Below, one piece after another: positions 20,883 to 30,339 of a DNA stretch of 64,000 bases. The DNA is from Pleurostoma richardsiae. Taxonomy: Eukaryota > Ascomycota > Sordariomycetes > Calosphaeriales > Pleurostomataceae. Both the position numbers and the translations under genes were made by a program. Position 1 is the first letter of the stretch, and every line of letters begins with the position of its first letter. Location of the stretch: positions 62,001 through 126,000 of the forward strand of contig JANBVO010000008.1 of the NCBI GenBank assembly GCA_030052745.1, written 5' to 3'. Below the pieces are notes generated by a model. The model saw nothing but the letters and a program-made list of their open reading frames with translations, had not been told where the DNA came from and did no database searches.

Positions 20883-23311
20883 TTACTCATAAGCACGCAC
20901 TTCGAAGACACCCCCCAACACGTTTTCATCACCGTTCAACTCAAGAATCTCAATAGCAATCTTAGTCACCGACACGCTCGGCTCGAAGTCGGCAACTCTG
21001 CGGGACAGGTGATTCCCGTCCTCGGCGTACAATTCGACCTCCTCACCTTCTCTGGAAACATCCAGCACCCGCCACTTCTTGACGCAGAACGGAATGTCCC
21101 GCTCAGGGTGGCCGCGCAGGACGGACTCCAGCGCGTGGTCAAAATCGGTGTCAAAGTGAACCACCAGCTTGCTCAGATCAACCGGCTGGTCCCAGCCAAG
21201 CGTCAACATCTTCCTGCCCCTGTTGTCCTCTACAGGCACCCAGCAGTTCGTTCGCTTCGTTGGCCGAGACACGCCGTTCCGTATGTTCTCAAGGGACCAC
21301 GATTTCAGGGGCGGACTGATAGTGAGGGCCAGGTTGTGTCCCATTGGCCGCCGTACCGGTGTCCACCGCTCGAAAGTGTCGACGCCAACGTCGGGGGGAG
21401 GCTCCTGGGTGCACTCGTGCTCTACGGTCATGAGTGCCGACACCCGCTGCAGAGTGGTACGCATGGCGACCGACTCATTCTGCATGAAGCACAAAAAGAC
21501 ATATTGCGTCTGGGGATTGTCGATTTCGAAGTCAAGATCGAGCGGGTTTGAGCCCGGTCTCAACACCATTTTCTGTTCGGAAAGGATGACCTCAGGAGTG
21601 TAGTTGTATGGCTTCTGCGAGCCACGGAGCTGGACCACAAGCGTGGTGTCCTCGACAGCCTCGGCGGTGACCGAAAACTTGGGGACACGACCGGCTGGGA
21701 GGGGAAGCATCTGCGCCAGGCTTCTTACTAGGACCTTCGGCGGGCCATCCGCTGGAAGCTGGGATAACTCGAAATCTGGAGAGCCGGAGATATGACTTGC
21801 CCGACGCACCATGTCTTCTGGGTCAAGGAGTTTGTATCCAGGTATGAACTGGCCGAACCGCATGAGCTCCAGCTGCAGAGTCTTCATACTGCCCTTCTCC
21901 AGCAGATTCACGGGGTCGACCGATAACCGCTTGCATAGTCCAGCGGCCACGCCGAGGGCATTTGCGTTGGCGCCGCAGGTTGCCATGACCCGAGTCGAGG
22001 CGAAAGCGACATGGGTAGCCGAGATAATCCGGCCGCCGTACATGAGGTTGGGTATCTCCGAGCAGAGCATTGACGAGAACGGGATCTGATAGACGCCTGT
22101 TGCAATGCCAGTTAGAGAGAGCAGTTATTCGAATGGCAGTAGGACAAAAGCAACATACCCTTAGAATGCCACTGCGTACAGCCATCAACCTCGGAGAAGA
22201 CCCCGTCAGCTGGGTGAAGGTCAAGTGACCAACCTCCGTGCGACACAGCGTCGTGGTGGAAGCGTTGCTCGATGATATCCTGCTGCTTCATCATGGTCGG
22301 GCCCACTTGAAGAGTTGGTTAGTCGCTAGGTCACCACAGTTCTCGGTGTCAATGGAACTCACCAAAGCGCCTGCTTTCTCTCTTCCCGGGGATGGTGCCC
22401 ACCCACTCTAGGGTGAGATTGTCCGCCTCGGGGAAGCGTCCGGAGTTCTTGAAGTAGTCCCATACGCCGTACACGACCTTCCAAAGCTCCCACTTAATCT
22501 CCTCGGTGTCGTGGACCGTGTCCAGGCGGCCGCCGTACTCGATCCACCACAGGTTGCAGCCCATCTCCTTGGTGCTGAAGCTCTTGAACCGAGGAATGTT
22601 GGTCTCGACATCCTTGAGCGCGTACGATGGCGCGACGAACTTGACGGGCCGGCCGACGTCCTTGGTGTAGAAGTAGATGGAGTGACCGAGCAGGTGGCCG
22701 TACTCCGATGAAGGCGCGAAGAGCTCGCCGAACTCGTCACGCCGCTCAGCGCCGACGCGGAACGGTGCTCCGGCAAGAAAGGAGAGCGTGCCGTCGCCGG
22801 TGCAGTCTATGAATTGCCTAGCATCGACGGTGAACATCAGAGAAGTCTGGGACGAGAAAGCATTGATCCGCGCAATCCTTGAGCCGTCTTTTTCACATGC
22901 CACAAGAGTCGTGTTGAGGAAGAGTCGGATGTTAGGCTCGTCGCGGACCTTCTCCAGGAGGATCGTGTCGAGGATGATGGGGTTCCCCTCAGGATTGCGG
23001 TGCAAGTTCTCCAGGAGGATTTCATCGACGAGACCTCCCTCCCTAGCGTACCGGTTGTTGTTGAACATATGTGAAGTTGCACCGAGAATCCAGAGCCGGA
23101 CCTCACTAGAGCCATTGCCGCCCAGGACCGGCCGGTCTTGAATCAGGGTAACAGAGACACCATTCCGAGCGGCAGCAATGGCAGCAACTGTTCCTGCAAA
23201 TCCGCCGCCACAGATACAGAGGTCGGACTGCAGGTGCCGACTCTCGAAGTCGCGAGAGGCCACAGCTGGCTCCCGGCGGACCTCTTCGTTGATGATACGA
23301 GCTGGTGCCAT
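20883..23311 (-). CDS. FAD-dependent oxidoreductase (FAD_oxidored type) with C-terminal beta domain
   Basis: Three exons, 769 aa: 23311-22363, 22305-22159 and 22096-20883. The N-terminus has a Rossmann dinucleotide motif (DLCICGGGFAGTVAAIAAARNG) with VTLIQDRPVLGGNGSSEVR after it. The FAD_oxidored pattern continues with QFIDCTGDGTLSFLAGA, LWWIEYGG, PGKRESRRFVGPTMMKQQDI and the closing NLMYGGRIISATHVAF plus CGANANALGVAAGLC. No transmembrane segment or clear signal peptide is seen. From about residue 400 a second region of beta-rich sequence may be a galactose-binding-like domain. Bacterial relatives are often encoded with polysaccharide-use genes. The substrate is unknown; a sugar or sugar-acid oxidation is plausible given the neighbouring sugar transporter and secreted six-hairpin protein. 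It is divergent from the Zn2Cys6 regulator at 24136, sharing 824 bp of promoter. Confidence 0.87.
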
Positions 23312-24135
23312 AGTGGCAGCAACAAGATCAGTGGACAATATCAGAGGAACAAAGAGAGGAGGTAAGTTTAGAGAGCAAGGACGGCATACACAGGCGACAC
23401 TGTGCTCGAGTACGAGAGTCTGGCGGCACACGTGGTGTCACAGAAGAGTTATAGCTGCCCACGATTGCCACCAAATGCATGAGGCCTGAATAAGTTGGAT
23501 CCCATCCGGCCCTGGCGGCATATGAATCGCCCGACCAAGCCGAACCGCACGAGCTGCCATGTCTGCGAGCACGCGGTCTGGCGGTCGCTGACCCGAGGGA
23601 TCGATGAGACGGAACCCCCGGCGGGATGAAAACAGGCAATCGGCGGCTCCGTCCAGGAGCAGGTTAACTCCCATGTGCGCAGCTTTAATTGGCTAACAGA
23701 AACTTGGCCAAAGTCTCCGCTGAAAAATCGGGGATCTCCAGTTGAGGCATCTAGCTCCAGAGCTGTGCGGGGAGAGAAGGTCACATTCCTGCACTCCGCA
23801 TCATCTTCATCCCTGGCCATCACCGTTCCATCACCTGGCCAGAATCGGCACCTCCGGTGTCACTCTCTTGCCCTGGGTTCAACTCTGTTGCAAATTTCAC
23901 TGCTGTGAATCGTCAATTGATGTTCCGGCACAGGGGGTGGCCAAGCTGTTCGATGCTGGGTCTGGGCAAGGGACCTTAGGAATGTCAACGTGACCAGTGA
24001 CCAACGGCTGGGGGTCCAGCTGAAGAGGTAGTGGTCGAAGTGATCTGCAGTCGACACCAGATCTCCACATCTGCTACACGCCTTGTCGTTGAAACGCTGT
24101 AAATTGCTACAGAAACTCAATCACGAGGGAGGACA
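23312..24135. other. Shared divergent promoter
   Basis: Region between the FAD oxidoreductase (-) and the Zn2Cys6 regulator (+). Short overlapping frames are not gene-like. Several CGG/CCG triplets occur (for example 23585-23650), as zinc-cluster proteins bind, but I cannot single out an operator. Confidence 0.45.
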
Positions 24136-26157
24136 ATGAGTGAGAGCCAGAGTGTCGATACACCGGGACGGCCGCGCACAGCCGTCCCCCTGAGGATCTC
24201 GCAGGTCTTCTCCGCCTGCTCTTTCTGCAAGACGCGGAAGATCAAGGTAGGCACACTCGTCCACCACTCCTATAGCTGCTACCGTTCCCCCGTATATTGA
24301 CAGGATCGCTTACTGGTTAACCAGTGCGATGGTGTGACCCCGGCTTGTGGAGGCTGCACCAAGTTTGGCCGGCCGTCGACGTGTTCTCTCCGGACCGTCC
24401 CCGGGCGCGACTATCCGACGTATCTGCAGAACAAGATCGAGCGCCTTCGCCGGGACCTCCAGCGCGCCCGTGCCGATCCTCCACTACGGCCAACTCCGGC
24501 TCCGAGGTCGCCCGAGTCCTCCACCCTGGACTTCCGCGCCGCCGCCGAGCCGGAGCATCGTCAGCCGTCCGCCATCGACGCATTGATGGCAGATATCGGC
24601 GCTCTCCCTGGCCTGGCGTCCTCCTACCCACCTCCGACAGAGTGGCCGACTCTCTCGACCCTTGTCTTGTCGGCCGCCAGCAAGAGCCCCCTAGCGGGCC
24701 TCGCTACCTCAGAGCAGACGCCGCCGTACGCCGCGCTCCCCTTCTTGCCCAAGCAGGGCACGGCTCTCAAGCTCGCACAGCGCTACATCGACCACGTCTA
24801 CCCCCGGCTCCCGTTCTTCTCTATCCAGGGCTTCTGGACGCAGTTCAATCACATCTACTCCTCACCTCTCTATTCTGGCCCCGCTTCCTTCCAGTCCCCG
24901 ATCTCTAGCGGTCCAGGGGAAGCCTCGCCTAGAGGGCTGGAGGCCGAAAACGCAAACCTGGACCAGGGGTACAGCTACTTCACTGTCCTACTCGTACTGG
25001 CTATATCCACCTCCACGCTGTCCAGCAGCGCCGACAGCATGGCCTCCAACCAGTCCCAGCGCCTTTTCCATGCCGCCCTTGCCTTCCGGGAGTCCGCCAT
25101 CCTCCCCAACAGCATCGTCGGCGTACAGTCACTCTTGTTCCTTATCCAGTTCGCCACGCTCAACCCTTCGCTTCTTGACGCCTGGTACCTGATCGGCGTC
25201 GGCATGCGGAACTGTGTCGACCTAGGCCTGCACCAGGACCCCGCGCCCCCGGACGGCATCAGCGCCAGCCTGCTCGAGACCCGTCGACGGCTATGGTGGA
25301 GCATGTACTCGTTCGACCGGTCCATGAGTCTGGGCTGCGGCCGACCTACGGAGATCTCGGACGCGGTCATCGGTGCCCTCCTGCCGACGTTCCGTATCGA
25401 GTCCAACGCCACGGATGTGGAGGTTGAGGGTTACCTGCAGCGGTACCGCGTGCTGCAGCTGCAGTCCCTCATCTACGATCGCCTTAACAGTGCAGCCAGA
25501 AACGATGACCCTACTGTCGTCATCGCGGACTTGCTGAGCCGGCTATGCGCGTGGCGCGACGCGAACTCCCCGCTGCATAGCCAGACCCTCGTCGGCAGCG
25601 AGTGGCTTATGAGCAAGATGCTGCTGCACCGTCCCTGCCGTATGCTACCTGAGCGGACAGCCGAAGACCTCACCGAGCTGTGGTCATCTGCACTGGGGTT
25701 TGTGGCTCTGTATCGGCAGCTGGTGGAGGGGAAGTCCATCCTCTACGTGCAGATCGCTTCCGAAAAGGTTTACTGGACCGGGCTTGCCATGCTGTACAGC
25801 TATTGGAAGCTCAACAAGCCCGGTTGTCCCTCTGGTTCCATCCGGCCAGTGGACCTGTGGATGGGAGTCCGAGACGTGGTCTTCATCCTGCAGACGTTAA
25901 GCGAGCTCTGGGAGGACGGTAAGATCCTGGCCAAGGAGTTCGAGGGGGTGAGCGCCCGTGTGATTGAACTGATGGAAAGCAACGCCGACGAGCCCAGCCT
26001 GAATCAGAGAATGCCCGCGGAGGTCGTCGACTTCTCCGAATATGCCAGCTTAACGAGCCTCCGGGTGTCAGAGACCAAATCCCAGGTCAACGGGCCGGGC
26101 TTTCGAGGTACCGGAGACGAGTTGCAGGATTTGATATCCGAGATGGCCGGAGCCTGA
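24136..26157 (+). CDS. Zn2Cys6 fungal-specific transcription factor
   Basis: Two exons, 24136-24246 and 24325-26157, 647 aa. The 78-nt intron falls inside the zinc cluster: CSFCKTRKIK joins CDGVTPACGGC, and the sixth Cys follows in GRPSTC, with an eight-residue last spacer, slightly longer than usual. A linker and short coiled coil follow (YLQNKIERLRRDLQRARA). The fungal_trans domain shows YIDHVYPRLPFFSIQGFW, LIGVGMRNCVDLGLHQD and RRRLWWSMYSFDRSMSLGCGRP. The DNA has very high GC at codon third positions. It is divergent from the FAD oxidoreductase and upstream of the secreted six-hairpin gene, so it is a natural candidate for their pathway-specific regulator; this is inferred from position alone. 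Confidence 0.91.
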
Positions 26158-26914
26158 CGGTGCGTTACTGTGGACAGACCAGGCTATGGACCAGTTCTCC
26201 ATGCTATTCCACATGATCTCATGATGGTGGGATGAACATTTGCGCATACCCTGGTACCCCGGGACTGAGCTTCAGCCTGCTACCTGCCTCTAGGATGCCT
26301 CGCGTGGTATGCTAGCGGTCAAACCAGGTGCACACTCCGTCGGCGGCGTCACGACGACACGAGTCCATTGCACTTTTACACAACCAATTATCGTTGTGCC
26401 CGCACCGTGGAGCTGCCCCCGACCGAGGTAACATGGTGCAAATACAAACTACGCAAACGTCCCGCTCCCGACCGGAGACGGAACGGCCGCCACGCTCGGC
26501 TCGGAACCCCCGGCAACGGTTGACGGTGATCACGGGCCCGGCAGCACCGCCAAACGGCCCATGACAGCACGCACTATTGGCCCGCTAATGCAACGAGACC
26601 CTGGTTTGAGCATGCCGTCGCACTTAGCCCAGCACTGAAGCCTTTTCCAACGACTCCGTCGCCTTCCTTTCGGTAAGCATTCCCCAACACAGGAAGTCGC
26701 TGGCCGGGGCCCCATGCTCCCTGTGGAGATGATGCTGCGGAGTAGCTTCTGCGGGGAGACTCCACGGGGAAGTCTTCATCTTCATTTGCCTAGGGACAGT
26801 GTCAACCAGGCAGGGAAGCGGCGATATAAATGTGCACAATGCAGCAGTAGCACGCCAAGTCTGGACAATGGCAGGTTCACCATCCTGTCATGAGCACGGG
26901 CGCAACATCTAACC
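26158..26914. other. Promoter of the secreted six-hairpin gene
   Basis: No gene seen; frames here are short and GC-driven. A TATA box lies at 26825-26830. Confidence 0.55.
26825..26830 (+). promoter_or_regulatory. TATA box of six-hairpin protein gene
   Basis: TATAAA lies 85 bp upstream of the ATG at 26915. A defined TATA box fits an inducible secreted enzyme. Confidence 0.5.
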
Positions 26915-29695
26915 ATGGTCCGGCTTTCTGTTCTCCCCCTGCTTGCTTCCCTCGCAGCCGCCGCCTGCGTCCACAGAAATGTCTCCCTGAGCGGGGACAG
27001 CGTCAGGATAACCTGGACGCAGACGTCTCCCGGCTGGCTCTCTCAAGTCCAGTTCAAGGACTCGGAAGGCCAGTGGCGCAATGCATCATCGAGCCCAGGC
27101 GGCCAGTATGGCCTCCTCTCCAACCACACCACCGCCTCGCAGAGCACATCTCTGGTCCAGCTCGGCCAGCTGGGAACGTACTCGGACTTCCTACCTACGA
27201 ACGTCACCAGCGGTGATGGGTATGTCACCACGGTGAACGAAGTGGCCAACGGCACGTTCACGGCTACCTGGTGGATCGACAGCAGCCGGTCCCGAAACGT
27301 CGTCGCTGTCAACACAACCTGGAAACCCACCGTGGCAGGGTGGTACTCCATCGCCAGCCCGCGTCTTGTCTCCGTGGCTGATGACGAGCTGGGTTGGGGC
27401 ATCGTGCCGGGTTACTGGTCATCGAACGAGCTAGAATCGAACCGGACATACACCTACACCTATGTTCAGGGCGTCCCCGTCGAGCCACTGGTGTCTGTGG
27501 AGGCTAGCACGACCAGCCTTGTCTCCATACTATCAAACAACGTAACAGGGGCCATTTCTGCCGTCATTGCGGACCCTTCCCTCGCCAGAGACCCATACGC
27601 CACGAGCAGCATCAGCACGCAGACGCAATGGAACGTCGCGATGAGCCTGCGTAGCAGAGACGGGTCTCTTGCACCGACAGCGTACTATCCGGTCCTCGGC
27701 CAGGCACATTCTCAGGTTTCGGCGGGAGGTTCCGTGCAAGCGACGTTCCTGTACGTCTTCTCCGAGGAACCGGACACCTGGTATGAGATCAACCGGTTCG
27801 TCCACGAGGAGGTCTACCCCATCTCCGAGTACGGCGACCGGGCGGAGGACCTCTCGTCCCTGCGCGATCGGCTGAACCGCATCCACGACTTCGTCGTCAC
27901 GCCGGCCTCGAAGTGGAACACGTGGACCTACGACAACCTCACCATGGGCGCCGAGTCCGGCAAGCTCTCGGACGTGGCGGCCATGTGGATGGTCCAGCGC
28001 CTGACCGGCGATCCCCTGATGCTAGCCGAGAGGCTGCCCTACGCCCGCAATTTCAAGCTCGGCCAGCAGGACACCAGCGGGGGGGTCTTCGACGGCGCCG
28101 CGGTCGGCGAGTACTATAAGAGCGGCAAGTTCGTCAGCGAGCTCATCTGGGCGTCGGTCAACTCGGAGGACTATGTGTCGCCCATCTTCACCACCTTCTA
28201 CATCCTCTCTGATGTGGGCAATATCATCTTGTTTAACAGCACGGACGAGCTCCTGCTCTCGCGCTTCACGCTGGCCGCCGAGAAGCTGCTCAGCTGGCAG
28301 AAGGCGGACGGCAGCTTTGACATCGGATACATCAAGGCCAACCCGGACTCCATCAAGTACCCCTATCTCACAGACAACCGGGCGACCTGGTACGGCTTCA
28401 TCGCCGCGTACAAGATCCTGGGCGACTCCAAATACCTCGCGGCCGCCGAGGCCGGCGCCAAGTGGTTCATCGGGGCCGTCCTAGAGACCGGCCGCTGGCT
28501 CGGCGTGTGCGACGACGCGTACCTCTACCCGGACTTCGCCACCGCCTTCGCAGCGCAGGCCCTGCTGGACCTGTACGAGCTGACCGACGATTCCACCTAC
28601 CTCGACGCCGCCGTCACGGCCGCCAAGTTCTACACCCTGCACATCTTCAACCACCCCGTCGTCGACGACTCCACCAAGACGCGGGGCAGCGAGATCCTCG
28701 CGGCCTGGCAGCTCAGCCAGGTGGCACTCAACTACGAGCACGCCGGGTACAAGGGCACGGCCGGCGAGCGCGGGCCCATCACCATCAGCAGCCACGCGGG
28801 CTGCTTCGTGCGCATCTACGAGGCCACCGGCGACGCCTTCTTCCTGGAGCTCGCGCGGCTGGCCGCCCGCGGCCGCGACGCCTTCGTCGACCCCTCCAGC
28901 GGCATCCCCAGCTACTACTGGTACCAGACCAACACCGCCGGCTCGCGCTATCCCTGGCACGGCTGGTGGCACATCGGCTGGGTGACCGACTATCTCCTGG
29001 CCAGCGCGCACGCCCTGAGCGGAGGCGAGGTCGACTTCCCGCACGGGTTCATCACGGCCAAGGTCGGCGCCCACGTGCCCTACGGCTTCGCGAGCGGCAC
29101 GATCTACGGCGAGGCCGCCGACCTGTGGCAGCCGCGCAGCCTGCTCAACGTCAGCGACCCCGAGGTCGACTACATCACCGCCCGGTCCACGGACGGCGCG
29201 AAGCTCTTCGTGATCCTGCTCAACGAGCTCGCCGCTGGCAAGGCCGTCACTCTGACGATGGACCCGCGGTCGCTCGTCGCCTTCAAGAGGGCCACCTGGG
29301 GCGAGACCTCGTCGCTCGCCGGCTCTGCCTCGCCGTCGGAAGCCGACAACACCTGGAGCGTAGATATCCCATCCTCGGGTCTCGCAGTCTTCTCGGTTGA
29401 GACGACCCTTGAGACGGACCCCCAGGGACCCGCCTTCCGCAACTTCACCGTCTCCGGGAGCCCCTCCGCGCTGACGGTGAGCTGGTCGTTCTGGACGACG
29501 GTCGAGAGCTGGGCGCAATGGGCTGTCCCGGGCAGCGGGGTGTGGACATCGCTGCCGTCATCGACAAACTACACGTTCTCGACGACTATTGACCTGAGTG
29601 ACGTGGATGTCGATGTCGTCAAGATCAGGGTCCTCAGCCGCGAAGGAAGTTTCACTGGCTACTCGAGCTCCGCGAACTGGACAGTGTCCACATAG
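26915..29695 (+). CDS. Large secreted protein with six-hairpin (alpha/alpha toroid) core, putative glycoside hydrolase or lyase
   Basis: Single exon, 926 aa. It starts with a signal peptide (MVRLSVLPLLASLAAAAC). The first 320 residues look like a beta-sandwich rich in N-glycosylation sequons. Residues about 340-760 show repeated helical pairs typical of six-hairpin glycosidases: LSDVAAMWMVQRLTGDPLML, SDVGNIILF, AAEKLLSWQKADGSFDIGY, DNRATWYGFIAAYKILGDSKYL, YPDFATAFAAQALLDLYELT and GCFVRIYEATGDAFFLELA. A smaller beta region follows, then a possible Fn3-like C-terminus. Invariant-looking acidic and aromatic residues (YLYPD, WHGWWHIGW) suggest a sugar-binding cleft. I cannot assign a GH or PL family. 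Codon choice is very GC3-rich, producing long shadow frames on both strands. The gene lies beside a Zn2Cys6 regulator, FAD oxidoreductase and sugar transporter. Confidence 0.8.
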   Translation: MVRLSVLPLLASLAAAACVHRNVSLSGDSVRITWTQTSPGWLSQVQFKDSEGQWRNASSSPGGQYGLLSNHTTASQSTSLVQLGQLGTYSDFLPTNVTSGDGYVTTVNEVANGTFTATWWIDSSRSRNVVAVNTTWKPTVAGWYSIASPRLVSVADDELGWGIVPGYWSSNELESNRTYTYTYVQGVPVEPLVSVEASTTSLVSILSNNVTGAISAVIADPSLARDPYATSSISTQTQWNVAMSLRSRDGSLAPTAYYPVLGQAHSQVSAGGSVQATFLYVFSEEPDTWYEINRFVHEEVYPISEYGDRAEDLSSLRDRLNRIHDFVVTPASKWNTWTYDNLTMGAESGKLSDVAAMWMVQRLTGDPLMLAERLPYARNFKLGQQDTSGGVFDGAAVGEYYKSGKFVSELIWASVNSEDYVSPIFTTFYILSDVGNIILFNSTDELLLSRFTLAAEKLLSWQKADGSFDIGYIKANPDSIKYPYLTDNRATWYGFIAAYKILGDSKYLAAAEAGAKWFIGAVLETGRWLGVCDDAYLYPDFATAFAAQALLDLYELTDDSTYLDAAVTAAKFYTLHIFNHPVVDDSTKTRGSEILAAWQLSQVALNYEHAGYKGTAGERGPITISSHAGCFVRIYEATGDAFFLELARLAARGRDAFVDPSSGIPSYYWYQTNTAGSRYPWHGWWHIGWVTDYLLASAHALSGGEVDFPHGFITAKVGAHVPYGFASGTIYGEAADLWQPRSLLNVSDPEVDYITARSTDGAKLFVILLNELAAGKAVTLTMDPRSLVAFKRATWGETSSLAGSASPSEADNTWSVDIPSSGLAVFSVETTLETDPQGPAFRNFTVSGSPSALTVSWSFWTTVESWAQWAVPGSGVWTSLPSSTNYTFSTTIDLSDVDVDVVKIRVLSREGSFTGYSSSANWTVST

Positions 29696-30339
29696 TCTGT
29701 CACCATAGTGATACATCAAACTGTACATAAAGTAGCCCAGTCAGGAGGGCTTACATCTAAAAAGGACTTGTTTGCCTAGATCCCCGCCGAGTCTATGTTC
29801 TCCTGCATCGTTGCGAGTGTCTGCTGGTAATGTGCACAAACTGGATGAACGACGAAGCACAACACAAGGTCTGTCTGACATCACGCAGAAACAGGTATAT
29901 TTGTCTGCACAGCGCAGAGGATGTCCCCATCCATCCTAATGCCAACGGTGCCAGTATATGTGTATATGTACAGCAAGAATCCCTCCCGCGCCCAAAGGCG
30001 CAGGCATCGTCGGCACCGGACAGATTCCAATTCTATCAAGCCATTCATCCTCGCACTACCCGCACGGAGTAGCAATTTCCGCAATGAGTGTCGTTGCTAT
30101 GCAGAGTGAACAAAAGCCACTGGATTCCGGCCGTCAAATAGGGTCATGAATTCATTCACCTCCGCTTCACGGGCGGTAGGTTTCTCCTCTTTCCTGCCCC
30201 AGTCTCCGTCTCCTCGCAGCGGGGCTGGGGTGCAAGCTGCCCCCGCCCCGCTTCATCAAATCGCGAGCCTCCACAGCGTGCTCGAGTCCTTGCTGTTGTT
30301 CGGCGACAGCCACCACTCGCCTTTCCAGAACAGGAACCC
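29696..30339. other. Convergent 3' intergenic region
   Basis: Between the stop of the six-hairpin gene (+) and that of the kelch gene (-). Frames at 29830-30343 are short and unlike proteins. I see no repeat or RNA. Confidence 0.55.

Noticed and set aside
28462-29518. Long open frames of 312 (+) and 345 (-) codons
   Set aside because: Shadows of the GC3-rich six-hairpin gene; their products are Arg/Gly/Ala-rich low-complexity strings.
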